The position numbers were made by a program, and so were the translations under genes. This document shows, one piece after another, positions 52,333-61,164 of a stretch of 64,000 bases of DNA. The DNA is taken from the NCBI RefSeq assembly GCF_036108815.1, contig NZ_CP107985.1, positions 3,348,001-3,412,000 of the forward strand, in the 5' to 3' direction. The notes beneath the pieces were generated by a model, which saw nothing but the letters and a program-made list of their open reading frames with translations, did no database searches and was not told where the DNA came from. Positions within the stretch are counted from its first letter, which is position 1, and every line of letters begins with the position of its first letter. The DNA is from Streptomyces sp. NBC_00353 (GTDB lineage: Bacteria; Actinomycetota; Actinomycetes; Streptomycetales; Streptomycetaceae).

Positions 52333-53331
52333 ATGCTCGATGCACTGTCCCGTACCGGCCGGCGGCGAGCCCTCCAGGGGGGCGCCGCGACTGTCGTCGT
52401 TCTCGGGCTGCTGCTGTGGTGGGTGCTGCCTCTCGGGGAGCCCACCCCGAGCGGGTCTCTGACCTTCAGCACCGGGGTGCGCAGCGGGGTCTACCAGCGC
52501 TACGGCGAGCGGCTCAAGGGAGCGCTCGCCACGGACATGCCAGAGGTGTCGATACGGCTGCAGACCTCGGAGGGCTCCCAGCAGAACATCGAGCGGGTGG
52601 CCACGGGGAAGGCCGACTTCACCATCGCCACGGCCGACGCCCTGGCCACGTATCTGCGGGACGACAAGCCGGGTGCCGAACGACTGCGCGGCTGCGTGCG
52701 GCTGTACGACGACTACATCCAGCTGGTCGTGCCACGGGACTCCGACGTGGAGCAGGTCTCGGATCTCATGGGCAAGCAGGTCGGTGTGGGGCAGCCGGGT
52801 TCGGGCGTGCGGCTGGTCGCCGACCGTCTGATGACGGCTGCGGGTCTTGATCCGACACATGACATCACTCCGGTTCCGGCCGGTATCGACACGATGCCGA
52901 AGCGGCTGGAGAACGGCCTTCTCGACGCGTTCTTCTGGTCCGGCGGGCTGCCGACCACCGCGGTGCAGGAGTTGTCGGACCGGTTCGCGATCAGGCTGGT
53001 GCCCTTGGAGGACCCGCTGATCAAGCAACTTCAGGCCGGAGGCGGGTCGACCCGCTACTACCGCTCGGCCGTGATGCCTGCCGACGCCTATCGCAACGCG
53101 CAGCAGGGGCAGGCCGTGCCGACGGTGGCGGTCGCCAATGTGGTGGTCACCACAGACCGTACGGATGACGCGATGACCGAGGCGTTCACCCGGACCGTGA
53201 TCGACAGCCGGGACCGCATCGGGCGCGAGGTACACGCGGCGCAGCTGGTGGACCTGCGGACGGCGATCTACACGAATCCGCTGCAGCTGCACGACGGGGC
53301 GAGGCGCTACTACCGCTCGGTCAAACCCTGA
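52333..53331 (+). CDS. TAXI-family TRAP transporter solute-binding protein
   Basis: 332 aa from the ATG at 52333. A single N-terminal hydrophobic segment (about 16-35, GAATVVVLGLLLWWVLPLG) acts as signal or anchor; there is no lipobox. The TAXI pattern is present: LTFSTGVRSGVYQRYGERLKGAL, TSEGSQQNIERVATGKADFTIA, QLVVPRDSDVEQVSDLMGKQVGVGQPGSGVRLVADRLM, and LLDAFFWSGGLPTTAV. These proteins deliver substrates to TRAP permeases. No DctM/DctQ-type permease is in this window, so the partner, if any, lies elsewhere. It is followed by the convergent gluK gene. Confidence 0.83.
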   Translation: MLDALSRTGRRRALQGGAATVVVLGLLLWWVLPLGEPTPSGSLTFSTGVRSGVYQRYGERLKGALATDMPEVSIRLQTSEGSQQNIERVATGKADFTIATADALATYLRDDKPGAERLRGCVRLYDDYIQLVVPRDSDVEQVSDLMGKQVGVGQPGSGVRLVADRLMTAAGLDPTHDITPVPAGIDTMPKRLENGLLDAFFWSGGLPTTAVQELSDRFAIRLVPLEDPLIKQLQAGGGSTRYYRSAVMPADAYRNAQQGQAVPTVAVANVVVTTDRTDDAMTEAFTRTVIDSRDRIGREVHAAQLVDLRTAIYTNPLQLHDGARRYYRSVKP

Positions 53332-53465
53332 CACAGGGGAGGTGACGTCCCGCGCGCCTCCGCCCGGTCGAGAGCCACTCGGTACGGAGGTGGCGCCCTC
53401 GTAACCCCCCGCGCTCTCCGCTCGGCCGCACGAAGGCGGGCCCCGCGCCGGTACCGCGCGCGTCG

Positions 53466-54860
53466 TCAGCCGTGCGGGCCGTTGCGCGGAACCGTCACCG
53501 TCACCCGCAGTCCGTGGGGCTCGTGCGGTGCGTATGTGAGGGAGCCGCCGCCCGCAGCGAGCAGGGCGCGCGAGATGGAGAGCCCGAGGCCGGATCCCCG
53601 CACGTTCTGATGCCGGGTGCTGCGCCAGAAACGGTCACCGATCCGCTCCAGTTCCTGGTCGGTGAGGCCCGGTCCGCGGTCGGCGACGACCACCGTGACG
53701 TCCTCCCGGCCGGAGGCGACCGTCACACGGACCTCCTCACCGGCCGGGGTGAACTTGCACGCGTTGTCGATGACGGCGTCGAGGGCGCTCGACAGCGCGA
53801 TGGGGTCCGCCCAGGCGGTCACGGCGGATGCCCCGTCCGCTGTCAGTCGTACACCGTTCTCCTCCGCGAACGGACGCCACGAGGCGACCCGTTCGGCGGT
53901 GAGCGCGCCGATGTCCGTGAGCTGGAGATCGGCCGCGGCGTGCTCGGCCAGCGCCAGGTCCAACAGGTCGTCCAGAACCTGACCGAGCCGCTTGCCCTCC
54001 GTACGGACGGAGGCGATCTCCTCGTTCCCTTCAGGAAGTTCGAGCGCGAGGAGCTCGATGCGCAGCAGTAGCGCGGCGAGGGGGTTGCGCAGCTGGTGGG
54101 AGGCGTCGGCGACGAAGGCGCGCTGCTGCTCCAGCACTTCTTCGACGTTGTCCGCCATCTCGTTGAAAGACCGGGCCAGGCGTCTGAGTTCCGGTGGCCC
54201 TCCGGAGGCCACCACCCGGGATCTCATCCGGCCGCTGGCGATGTCGTGCGCCGCCGCGTCCAGGGTCTGCACGGGCAGCAGGACCCAGCCGGTGAGCCGG
54301 ATCGCGGCACCGACGGCCACCAGCATCGCGACCACTTCGCCGATCGCGATCAGCAGCCAGCCACGTATCGTCCGGGAGCGCATTTCGCTGGTGGGCGAGT
54401 CGAGAACCACGACGGCGACCACATCGCCGTCCCGCACGACGGGCGAGGCGACGACGACCCGGCCGCGCTGCCAGGGCCAGACCTGTGGTGGATCGTGGCT
54501 GCGGCGCCCGAGGAGCGCCTCGCTGAACGCCTCGCGCCCCTCCCCCTCGACCGGGAGCCGCCAGGTTGCCGGAGCCACCGCCATGGCGCTGCCGTCGCGA
54601 TAGAAGACGCCGGCCCGGATCCCGTACACCGAGTCGTACGTCTCGAGTTCGTCCTGGAGCGTGCGACGCCGTTCATCGGTGCCGCTGGTCTGTTCCGCGA
54701 CGAACTGGGCCAGCGCGGCGAAGCGTGCCGTGTCGTCGATGCGATCGATCACGACGCGCTGCTGCTGAGCGGCGGCCACGCTGACGGCCAGCGGGAAGCC
54801 GAGGGCGAGCAGCACGCCCGCCATGAGGATGATGAGCAGGGGAAGGAGACGGTTACGCAC
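53466..54860 (-). CDS. gluK: Sensor histidine kinase, likely GluK
   Basis: 464 aa. TM1 (about 5-30), an extracytoplasmic sensor (about 31-165), TM2 (about 168-192), HAMP (about 193-245), HisKA with His255 (ADASHQLRNPL), and HATPase with VIDNACKFTP, ADRGPGLT and GSGLGLSI. GTG start 15 nt after the response regulator stop, so both are in one operon (gluR then gluK). S. coelicolor has a glutamate-sensing pair, GluR/GluK, beside gluABCD; identical placement here supports the assignment, which rests on position rather than on a ligand motif. Confidence 0.83.
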   Translation of the reverse strand: MRNRLLPLLIILMAGVLLALGFPLAVSVAAAQQQRVVIDRIDDTARFAALAQFVAEQTSGTDERRRTLQDELETYDSVYGIRAGVFYRDGSAMAVAPATWRLPVEGEGREAFSEALLGRRSHDPPQVWPWQRGRVVVASPVVRDGDVVAVVVLDSPTSEMRSRTIRGWLLIAIGEVVAMLVAVGAAIRLTGWVLLPVQTLDAAAHDIASGRMRSRVVASGGPPELRRLARSFNEMADNVEEVLEQQRAFVADASHQLRNPLAALLLRIELLALELPEGNEEIASVRTEGKRLGQVLDDLLDLALAEHAAADLQLTDIGALTAERVASWRPFAEENGVRLTADGASAVTAWADPIALSSALDAVIDNACKFTPAGEEVRVTVASGREDVTVVVADRGPGLTDQELERIGDRFWRSTRHQNVRGSGLGLSISRALLAAGGGSLTYAPHEPHGLRVTVTVPRNGPHG

Positions 54861-54875
54861 CTGGGACGTACGCCC

Positions 54876-55568
54876 TTACGCGGACGGGGCGACGAGCCGG
54901 TAGCCGACCCCGCGCACGGTCTCGATCAGTGCGGGCAGCCGCAGTTTGGAACGCAGGGACGCGACGTGCACTTCGAGCGTGCGGCCCGTTCCCTCCCAGC
55001 TGGTGCGCCACACCTCGCTGATGATCTGCTCCCGACGGAACACCACACCCGGGCGCTGGGCGAGCAGCGCGAGCAGATCGAACTCCTTGCGGGTGAGCTG
55101 GACTTCGGTGCCGTCGACGCTGACCCGGCGGGTCGGGAGCTCGATGTGGACATGGCCGAGCCGCAGGGCGGCGACGGGCGTCGGCACCGGGTCCTCGCCG
55201 GCCGACTTGCGCCTGCTGACCGCGTGGATGCGGGCGAGCAGTTCGCCGGTGTCGTACGGCTTGACGACGTAGTCGTCCGCTCCGAGGTTGAGGCCGTGGA
55301 TCCGCGACCGGACATCGGCCCGCGCGGTGACCATGATCACCGGCGTGGAGGTGCGTTTGCGGATCTTCCCGCACACCTCGTAGCCGTCCTGGTCGGGCAG
55401 CCCGAGGTCGAGGAGCACGACCCCGAAGGGTTCCGTGTCCGCAGGCAGAAGGGCCATCAGGGCCTCCTCGCCACTGCGCGCGTGCACGACCTGAAAGCCG
55501 TGCCTGGCGAGCACCGCGGACAGGGCGGCCGCCACATGGTTGTCGTCCTCGACGAGCAGGAGTCTCAT
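54876..55568 (-). CDS. gluR: OmpR-family response regulator, likely GluR
   Basis: 230 aa. Receiver with phospho-acceptor Asp54 (VLLDLGLPDQDGYE), Thr81 and Lys103 (DYVVKPYD). The C-terminal OmpR/PhoB winged helix (about 135-225) reads LTRKEFDLLALLAQRPGVVFRREQIISEVW, with TLEVHVASLRSKL and RGVGYRL. ATG start. It faces gluA across 349 bp that carry 10-nt-spaced direct repeats, the classic layout for an OmpR-type regulator. It should control glutamate uptake, and the regulator gene itself. Confidence 0.85.
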   Translation of the reverse strand: MRLLLVEDDNHVAAALSAVLARHGFQVVHARSGEEALMALLPADTEPFGVVLLDLGLPDQDGYEVCGKIRKRTSTPVIMVTARADVRSRIHGLNLGADDYVVKPYDTGELLARIHAVSRRKSAGEDPVPTPVAALRLGHVHIELPTRRVSVDGTEVQLTRKEFDLLALLAQRPGVVFRREQIISEVWRTSWEGTGRTLEVHVASLRSKLRLPALIETVRGVGYRLVAPSA

Positions 55569-55641
55569 GGCCCCCCTTCCTCTCCGCGATGCGGCCTCTA
55601 TCCCGCGGCGCTGTCTTCAAGCGCTTCCGTGCGCTTGTCCA

Positions 55642-55671
55642 TACTTCCCGGTACTTCCCCGTACCGGGGTG
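55642..55671. promoter_or_regulatory. Candidate GluR binding site (10-nt direct repeats)
   Basis: Three phased decamers: TACTTCCCGG (55642-55651), TACTTCCCCG (55652-55661), TACCGGGGTG (55662-55671). The last two also form the dyad ccggtac / gtaccgg (55648-55654, 55661-55667). OmpR-type regulators bind tandem repeats of 10-11 nt. It lies 74 nt from the gluR start. Assignment is inference. Confidence 0.5.
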
Positions 55672-55851
55672 TTTCACGTCAAGGTCTATCAGGGCATCCA
55701 CGCCGATGACCGGTACGTCAGTCAAGAGCCCGCCCATTACATCGAGGTTTCCGTTATGCACCCGGTACGCCCCAGCCACCTCTTCCACCGTCCCGTTCAC
55801 GCGGTGTGTCCGGTTGCCGCCGGATCGTTATGCTCAATTTCCGCTCAGATG

Positions 55852-55879
55852 TAATGACGGTGGTCGCACTGCGTCATTA
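55852..55879. promoter_or_regulatory. Inverted repeat upstream of gluA
   Basis: taatgacg (55852-55859) and cgtcatta (55872-55879), a perfect 8-bp dyad separated by 12 nt, about 40-65 nt before the gluA ATG. It could be an operator for a dimeric repressor or a leader hairpin. No family assigned. Confidence 0.45.
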
Positions 55880-55917
55880 GGGTCCTTCCCAACCGAGGAG
55901 GACGGAGCAAGAAGCCG

Positions 55918-56703
55918 ATGAGCGGAGTTTCAGTGACCAAGGCCGCCGAGGATGCCGTACCTGCGGCGAACGACCTTGTCGTACTGAGCAACGTCAACAA
56001 GCACTTCGGCGCGCTGCATGTGCTCCAGGACATCGACCTGACCATCGCCCGGGGCGAGGTCGTGGTCGTCATCGGGCCTTCCGGGTCCGGGAAGTCCACG
56101 CTGTGCCGCACGATCAACCGCTTGGAGACGATCGACTCGGGCGCGATCTCTATCGACGGCAAGCCGCTGCCCCAGGAGGGCAAAGAGCTGGCCAGGCTGC
56201 GTGCCGATGTCGGCATGGTCTTCCAGTCGTTCAATCTCTTCGCGCACAAGACGGTGCTCGAGAACGTGATGCTGGGCCAGCTCAAGGTCCGCAAGGCGGA
56301 CAAGAAGGCTGCCGAGGACAAGGCTCGTTCACTGCTCGACCGGGTGGGCGTGGCGACGCAGGCCGACAAATACCCCTCCCAGCTCTCCGGTGGCCAGCAG
56401 CAACGAGTGGCCATCGCACGGGCATTGGCGATGGACCCCAAGGTCATGCTCTTCGACGAGCCCACCTCCGCCCTCGACCCGGAAATGATCAACGAGGTGC
56501 TGGAGGTCATGCAGCAGCTCGCCCGGGACGGCATGACCATGGTCGTCGTCACCCACGAAATGGGCTTCGCGCGCTCGGCGGCCAATCGTGTCGTCTTCAT
56601 GGCGGACGGGAAGATCGTCGAAGAGGCAACGCCCGACCAGTTCTTCAGCAACCCGCGCAGTGACCGTGCCAAGGACTTCCTTTCGAAGATCCTGCACCAC
56701 TGA
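55918..56703 (+). CDS. gluA: Glutamate ABC transporter ATP-binding protein GluA
   Basis: 261 aa. Polar amino acid ABC ATPase: Walker A GPSGSGKS (53-60), Q-loop VFQSFNLF, signature LSGGQ (156-160), Walker B VMLFDEPTSALDP (176-187), H-loop VVTHEMGFA. First gene of gluABCD; gluB follows 51 nt later. An N-terminal extension of about 20 residues (SVTKAAEDAVPAAND) precedes the domain. Confidence 0.94.
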   Translation: MSGVSVTKAAEDAVPAANDLVVLSNVNKHFGALHVLQDIDLTIARGEVVVVIGPSGSGKSTLCRTINRLETIDSGAISIDGKPLPQEGKELARLRADVGMVFQSFNLFAHKTVLENVMLGQLKVRKADKKAAEDKARSLLDRVGVATQADKYPSQLSGGQQQRVAIARALAMDPKVMLFDEPTSALDPEMINEVLEVMQQLARDGMTMVVVTHEMGFARSAANRVVFMADGKIVEEATPDQFFSNPRSDRAKDFLSKILHH

Positions 56704-56754
56704 TTTCCGGATCAGCCGTTCACTCACATCGCGTCAACTCTAGGGAAGTTCACC

Positions 56755-57597
56755 ATGCAGCTTCGTAAGGTCACCGCCGCATCGGCCGCCGTGCTCGCGC
56801 TCGCTCTCACCGCCACCGCCTGTGGCTCCTCCGATGACAAGGGCGGCGACTCGGCGGGCGGCGGCAAGAAGATCACGATCGGCATCAAGATCGACCAGCC
56901 CGGCATCGGTCTGAAGACGCCCGACGGCAAGTACACCGGTTTCGATGTCGATGTCGCCACGTACATCGCCAAGGAACTCGGCTACGACGCCAAGGACATC
57001 AACTTCAAGGAGACCAAGAGCGCCGACCGCGAGACGGCGATCGAGCGCGGTGACGTCAAGTTCATCGCCGCCTCCTACTCGATCAACGACGAGCGTCTGC
57101 AGAAGGTCGACTTCGCGGGCCCGTACCTGCTGGCGCACCAGGACATCCTCGTCCGCGCCGACGACGACTCGATCAAGTCCCCGGCCGACCTGAACAGCAA
57201 GAAGCTGTGCTCGGTCACCGGCTCGACCTCGGCGCAGAACGTCAAGGAGAAGCTGGCGCCCAAGGCCCAGCTGCAGGAGTACGGCGGCTACTCCGAGTGC
57301 CTCACCGGCCTGGAGAACAAGGCGGTCGACGCACTGACCACCGACGACAGCATCCTGGCCGGTTTCGCCTCGCAGAAGGACTTCCAGGGGAAGTTCAAGC
57401 TGGCCGGCTTCAAGATGAGCAACGAGAACTACGGCATCGGTCTGAAGAAGGGCGACGCCGACCTCAAGAAGAAGATCGACGACGCGCTCACCAAGATGGT
57501 CTCGGACGGTTCCTGGGACAAGGCGGTGAAGGCCAACTTCGGTCCGGCGAACTACAAGAACGAGGCCGCCCCGAAGATCGGCAACATCGTCAAGTGA
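56755..57597 (+). CDS. gluB: Glutamate-binding lipoprotein GluB
   Basis: 280 aa. Signal peptide with lipobox LTATACGSS (Cys23), then an SBP family 3 fold: KKITIGIKIDQPGIGLKTPDGKYTGFDVDVATYIAKELGY, EDI-type recognition replaced by the actinobacterial DRETAIERGDVKFIAASYSI, and SVTGSTSAQNVKEKL. It captures extracellular glutamate and hands it to GluC/GluD. A small gap and shared direction place it in the gluABCD operon. Confidence 0.93.
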   Translation: MQLRKVTAASAAVLALALTATACGSSDDKGGDSAGGGKKITIGIKIDQPGIGLKTPDGKYTGFDVDVATYIAKELGYDAKDINFKETKSADRETAIERGDVKFIAASYSINDERLQKVDFAGPYLLAHQDILVRADDDSIKSPADLNSKKLCSVTGSTSAQNVKEKLAPKAQLQEYGGYSECLTGLENKAVDALTTDDSILAGFASQKDFQGKFKLAGFKMSNENYGIGLKKGDADLKKKIDDALTKMVSDGSWDKAVKANFGPANYKNEAAPKIGNIVK

Positions 57598-57672
57598 AGC
57601 AGGGCTGACCCGGCGCGCCGTCCGTGAGCGGCGGCGCGCCATGCCCTCCTACACGCGGAAGCGCGGGAGATC

Positions 57673-58338
57673 GTGTTCGACTTTCTTGAAGGTTACGACC
57701 TGCTGGGGGCTTTCTGGGTGACGGTGCAGCTCACCGTCTACTCCGCCCTCGGCTCCCTCATATGGGGAACGCTGCTGGCCGGCATGAAGGTCAGCCCGGT
57801 CCCCCTGATGCGCGGTTTCGCCACCGCCTACGTGAATGTCGTCCGGAACATTCCTCTGACCGTCATCATCGTCTTCTCGTCCCTGGGTCTCTTCCAGACG
57901 CTCAACATCAGCCTCGGAGCGAGCGACTTCAAGGACATCAACTTCCGGCTCGCGGTCCTCGCGCTGATCGCCTACACCTCGGCCTTCGTCTGTGAGGCGC
58001 TGCGTTCGGGCATCAACACCGTGCCGGTCGGCCAGGCGGAGGCGGCGCGTGCGCTCGGACTGAGCTTCACGCAGGTACTGCGCCTGATCGTCCTCCCGCA
58101 GGCCTTCCGCTCGGTCGTCAACCCGCTGGCCAATGTGCTGATCGCGCTGACGAAGAACACCACGGTCGCCGCCGCGATCGGCGTGGCCGAAGCCGCGTAC
58201 CTGATGAAGGGCATGATCGAGGCCGAGGCGCAGCTGATCCTGATCGCTGCCGTCTTCGCGTTCGGCTTCATCGTTCTGACCCTCCCGACCGGCCTGATCC
58301 TCGGCTGGGTGAGCAAGAAGGTGGCGGTGAAGCGATGA
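57673..58338 (+). CDS. gluC: Glutamate ABC transporter permease GluC
   Basis: 221 aa, GTG start with GGGAGA. Five hydrophobic helices; HisM/GlnP-type BPD permease loop ALRSGINTVPVGQAEAARALGLSFTQVLRLIVLPQAF (EAA motif) near residues 113-150. It forms the membrane channel with GluD. The last four bases overlap the gluD ATG (ATGA), indicating translational coupling. Confidence 0.93.
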   Translation: MFDFLEGYDLLGAFWVTVQLTVYSALGSLIWGTLLAGMKVSPVPLMRGFATAYVNVVRNIPLTVIIVFSSLGLFQTLNISLGASDFKDINFRLAVLALIAYTSAFVCEALRSGINTVPVGQAEAARALGLSFTQVLRLIVLPQAFRSVVNPLANVLIALTKNTTVAAAIGVAEAAYLMKGMIEAEAQLILIAAVFAFGFIVLTLPTGLILGWVSKKVAVKR

Positions 58339-59246
58339 CTTCCGTCCTCTACGACGCCCAGGGGCCGCGCGCAAAGCAGCGCAACATCCTGTACACGGTC
58401 CTGTTCCTGATCGTCGCCGCTGCCGCCGTGTGGTGGGTGTACGACAGCCTGGCCTCCAAGCACCAGCTCGACTGGATCAAGTGGAAGCCGTTCTTCACCA
58501 GCTCCCTGCCCTGGGAGACGTACATCTGGCCAGGCCTCCAGAACACGCTCAAGGCGGCGTTCTTCGCCCTCATCATCGCCTTGCCGCTCGGCGCCCTGTT
58601 CGGGATCGGCAGGCTCTCGGACCACCGGTGGGTGCGGATGCCGGCCGGCGTCGTCGTGGAATTCTTCCGCGCCATCCCGGTGCTGATCCTGATGATCACC
58701 GCGAACGCGGCGTACTCCGAGTACACGACCATCAGCAGCGAATCCCGCCCCCTGTACGCCGTGGTCACGGGTCTCGTGCTCTACAACGCCTCGGTGCTCG
58801 CCGAGATCGTACGGGCCGGAATCCAGTCCCTCCCCAGCGGACAGACGGACGCGGCCAAGGCGATCGGTATGCGCAAGGGCCAGACCATGCTGTACGTGCT
58901 GCTGCCGCAGTCCGTGACGGCCATGCTGCCCGCGATCGTCAGCCAGCTCGTCGTCATCGTGAAGGACACCGCCCTCGGTGGCGCGGTGCTGACCTTCCCC
59001 GAGCTGCTGGCGTCGGTCCGTCCCATGAGTGCGAACTACGGCGCGAACACCATCGCGTGCTTCACTATCGTCGCTCTGATCTACATCGTGGTGAACTTCG
59101 CGCTCACCTCGTTCGCGAGCTGGCTGGAGGGCCGGCTGCGGAGCAGGAAGAAGAGCACGGGCGCCGTGGTCGGTACCGGACGCGCCGGCGGTCTGGAGAC
59201 CATCGGTGCGCCGACGCTCATCGTCGATGACGGACACGCCGCCTGA
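58335..59246 (+). CDS. gluD: Glutamate ABC transporter permease GluD
   Basis: 303 aa. The ATG overlaps the gluC stop by 4 bp. It has an extended N-terminus with one helix (ILYTVLFLIVAAAAVWWVYD), then a HisM-type permease core with EAA loop VRAGIQSLPSGQTDAAKAIGMRKGQTMLYVLLPQSV. The C-terminal 40 residues (RLRSRKKSTGAVVG) are cytoplasmic. Last gene of the operon; the terminator at 59269 follows at once. Confidence 0.93.
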   Translation: MTSVLYDAQGPRAKQRNILYTVLFLIVAAAAVWWVYDSLASKHQLDWIKWKPFFTSSLPWETYIWPGLQNTLKAAFFALIIALPLGALFGIGRLSDHRWVRMPAGVVVEFFRAIPVLILMITANAAYSEYTTISSESRPLYAVVTGLVLYNASVLAEIVRAGIQSLPSGQTDAAKAIGMRKGQTMLYVLLPQSVTAMLPAIVSQLVVIVKDTALGGAVLTFPELLASVRPMSANYGANTIACFTIVALIYIVVNFALTSFASWLEGRLRSRKKSTGAVVGTGRAGGLETIGAPTLIVDDGHAA

Positions 59247-59268
59247 CGGTTCGTCGACAACCTCCCCC

Positions 59269-59298
59269 AGGGGCGCCGGTGCATGCACCGGCGCCCCT
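59269..59298 (+). terminator. gluABCD terminator
   Basis: Perfect self-complementary 30-bp palindrome: aggggcgccggtgca (59269-59283) followed by its reverse complement (59284-59298), 22 nt after the gluD stop. Confidence 0.85.
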
Positions 59299-59427
59299 CG
59301 CCGCGTTCCGGTGTCACTTGACGCAAGCACCGGCAGTGGGTTGCATACGTTCTGTGATCGCCGACCGAACGCTCGCTTCCACATCCGCCACCACCCTTAC
59401 GACGGCACGGGCCCAGGGAGTCGCGCC

Positions 59428-61044
59428 GTGGACCCGGTGATCGTCGTCGGTGCCGGGCCCGTCGGCCTGGTGCTGTCGCTCGCCCTCGCCGCGCAGGGCG
59501 TCCCTTGCGTACTTCTCGACGAGGGCGCGGGGAAGGACGAGACGCGTCCCGCCCGGACGGTGGTGCTGCGTGAGGACACCGCGGCGCTGGTGGAACGGCT
59601 CGGGTGCACGACGCTCCGGGACGAGGGCGTCCGGTGGTCCGGCTGGCGGTCCATGCGGCGCAAGCAGCTGGTGAGCGAACTGCCGCTCGGCGAGGACGCC
59701 CCGTACGGTGATCGGCTGCCGGCCCCGGTCCATCTGCCGCAGCATGCACTGATGCGCGGGCTGCGGGACGCGATCGCCCGGCAGGAACTGGTGCAGATGG
59801 CACCGTTCAGCCGGATCGACACCCTGGAGCAGGACCCGGCCGGTGTCACGGTGCACACCAGGGAGCCCGACTCGACGTGGTGGCGCGGGAGTTACCTGGT
59901 CGGCTGCGACGGCGCCAGATCCACCGTGCGCAAGCTCCTCGACATCAGGTTCTCGGGGCGTACGGCGGTGGAGCGACATGCCGTCGCCGCGCTGCGCACC
60001 GAACTGCCCTGGCCCGGCCAGGCCGTGCTGCACCGGCTGCCGCCGTGGCGCAGCGGCGGCGCAGAGGTGACCGCGCGGCCGCTGCCGGACGGCGCGTGGC
60101 GGCTGGACTGGCTGCTTCCGCCGCGCGGCGAGCTCGTCACGCCCGATGCCCTGATCACCCGGGTGCGGGACACCCTCGCGGGCTGGTGCAGCGGCGAGAC
60201 CCCGCCGTACGAACTGCTGGACACGGGCGTGTACACGCTGCATCACCGGCTGGCCCGGCGCTGGCGCGTCCGGCGGGCCTTCCTCGCCGGGGACGCCGCA
60301 CATCTGCTGGGCGCCCTGGGTACGCAGGGGCTCGACGAGGGGCTGCGCGACGCCGAGAACCTGGCCTGGAAGCTGGCACAGGCCTGGCATCACGGCGCCT
60401 CTGACGTGCTGCTCGACAGCTACCAGGCGGAGCGCCGGGCCGCGGTCGCCTCACGGCTGCGCGCCGCGGACCAGTCGTTGCCGATACTGCGTGGTGGCGG
60501 AGGTCTGCGGACGTTGGTTCCGGGGAGCGCACGCGGGCACGATTCGCTGCTCGCCGACGGTCATCTGGGCTGCGGCCCGCTCGGTGCGCCCCCCTCGTAC
60601 ACGCACTCCCCCCTTGCGCCTCCACGCGCCGAGGCGCACACAACGGTCGGCACGCCCCCCGGTGCGCCGGTTGCCGATGTGCGGGTGACGGCGCCCGACG
60701 GCACGACCGTACGGCTGCGCGAGCGGCTGGGGCAGGGGCATCTGCTGGTGGTGCTGGTCGCTCCGGGGACCGGGGTGTGGGACCGGCGGCACTGGCTGAT
60801 GGCAGGGGTGATGCCCCGGCTGGTCGAGGCGGTCGACGCCTTGCCGGTGAGGGGCGAGCTCCTGGTGACCGAGGCCTACCCGGGGGCATCGGCCCACACC
60901 GTGCTGCTGGTCCGCCCGGACGGGCACCTGGTGGCGTCGTTCTGCGGGGTCCGGCCGAGGGAACTATTCGCGGCGGCGGACGCGGCGCGCGGCGGTGAGC
61001 CACGTGCGTCCGTACGCGCCGACCAGACCGCAGACATCAATTGA
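59428..61044 (+). CDS. FAD-dependent monooxygenase-like protein (PHBH/aromatic hydroxylase type)
   Basis: 538 aa from the GTG at 59428 (VDPVIVVGAGPVGLVLSLAL), GGGAG upstream. The FAD-binding GxGxxG is at the very N-terminus; the DG motif YLVGCDGARSTVR (about 155-168) and the GD motif FLAGDAAHLLGALGTQGLDEGLRDAENLAWKLA (about 288-320) are both present. The C-terminal thioredoxin-like domain found in phenol-hydroxylase relatives covers about 400-538. It probably hydroxylates an aromatic compound with NAD(P)H and O2. The longer frame to 59206 runs through the gluD terminator and is rejected. Confidence 0.85.
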   Translation: MDPVIVVGAGPVGLVLSLALAAQGVPCVLLDEGAGKDETRPARTVVLREDTAALVERLGCTTLRDEGVRWSGWRSMRRKQLVSELPLGEDAPYGDRLPAPVHLPQHALMRGLRDAIARQELVQMAPFSRIDTLEQDPAGVTVHTREPDSTWWRGSYLVGCDGARSTVRKLLDIRFSGRTAVERHAVAALRTELPWPGQAVLHRLPPWRSGGAEVTARPLPDGAWRLDWLLPPRGELVTPDALITRVRDTLAGWCSGETPPYELLDTGVYTLHHRLARRWRVRRAFLAGDAAHLLGALGTQGLDEGLRDAENLAWKLAQAWHHGASDVLLDSYQAERRAAVASRLRAADQSLPILRGGGGLRTLVPGSARGHDSLLADGHLGCGPLGAPPSYTHSPLAPPRAEAHTTVGTPPGAPVADVRVTAPDGTTVRLRERLGQGHLLVVLVAPGTGVWDRRHWLMAGVMPRLVEAVDALPVRGELLVTEAYPGASAHTVLLVRPDGHLVASFCGVRPRELFAAADAARGGEPRASVRADQTADIN

Positions 61045-61070
61045 CCCCCGCAGGCAGCACGTGTTCTACT
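61041..61070 (+). promoter_or_regulatory. Candidate promoter of the leader peptide / cysteine dioxygenase-like unit
   Basis: TTGACC (61041-61046), overlapping the stop of the preceding gene, then 18 nt, then TCTACT (61065-61070). A start site 7 nt later would fall at 61077-61078, exactly on the GTG of the leader peptide, so the transcript would be leaderless. Confidence 0.5.
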
Positions 61071-61077
61071 CCGAAAC

Positions 61078-61164
61078 GTGACCGACACCGATGTGCGCCT
61101 GTGGCGGAGGGTCCATATGGACCTCGTCCGCTACGCGGGCTGCGTGTGTCGTCCGTCCTGCTGA
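61078..61164 (+). CDS. Cys-rich leader peptide (28 aa) upstream of cysteine dioxygenase-like gene
   Basis: GTG-initiated ORF of 28 codons plus TGA. It starts MTDTDVRLWRRVHMDL and ends RYAGCVCRPSC, i.e. three Cys codons (TGC, TGT, TGC) among the last seven, the final one directly before the stop. No ribosome site precedes it, and the candidate promoter places transcription start at the GTG, as in leaderless mRNAs. Cys-rich leaderless upstream ORFs are known cysteine-sensing attenuators in mycobacteria, and similar short leader peptides occur before Streptomyces sulfur genes. Too short for ordinary gene calling. Confidence 0.75.
   Translation: MTDTDVRLWRRVHMDLVRYAGCVCRPSC

Larger units (their letters stand above)
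55569..55917. other. Divergent intergenic region gluR / gluA (349 bp)
   Basis: Unusually long for this region and without a gene. It contains the direct repeats at 55642-55671 and the inverted repeat at 55852-55879 listed separately. The gluA ribosome site GGAGGACGGAG lies at about 55898-55908. Confidence 0.55.

Noticed and set aside
59206..59427. Longer start for the FAD monooxygenase
   Set aside because: It would run through the gluABCD terminator palindrome, and the FAD motif sits right after the GTG at 59428 with a ribosome site.
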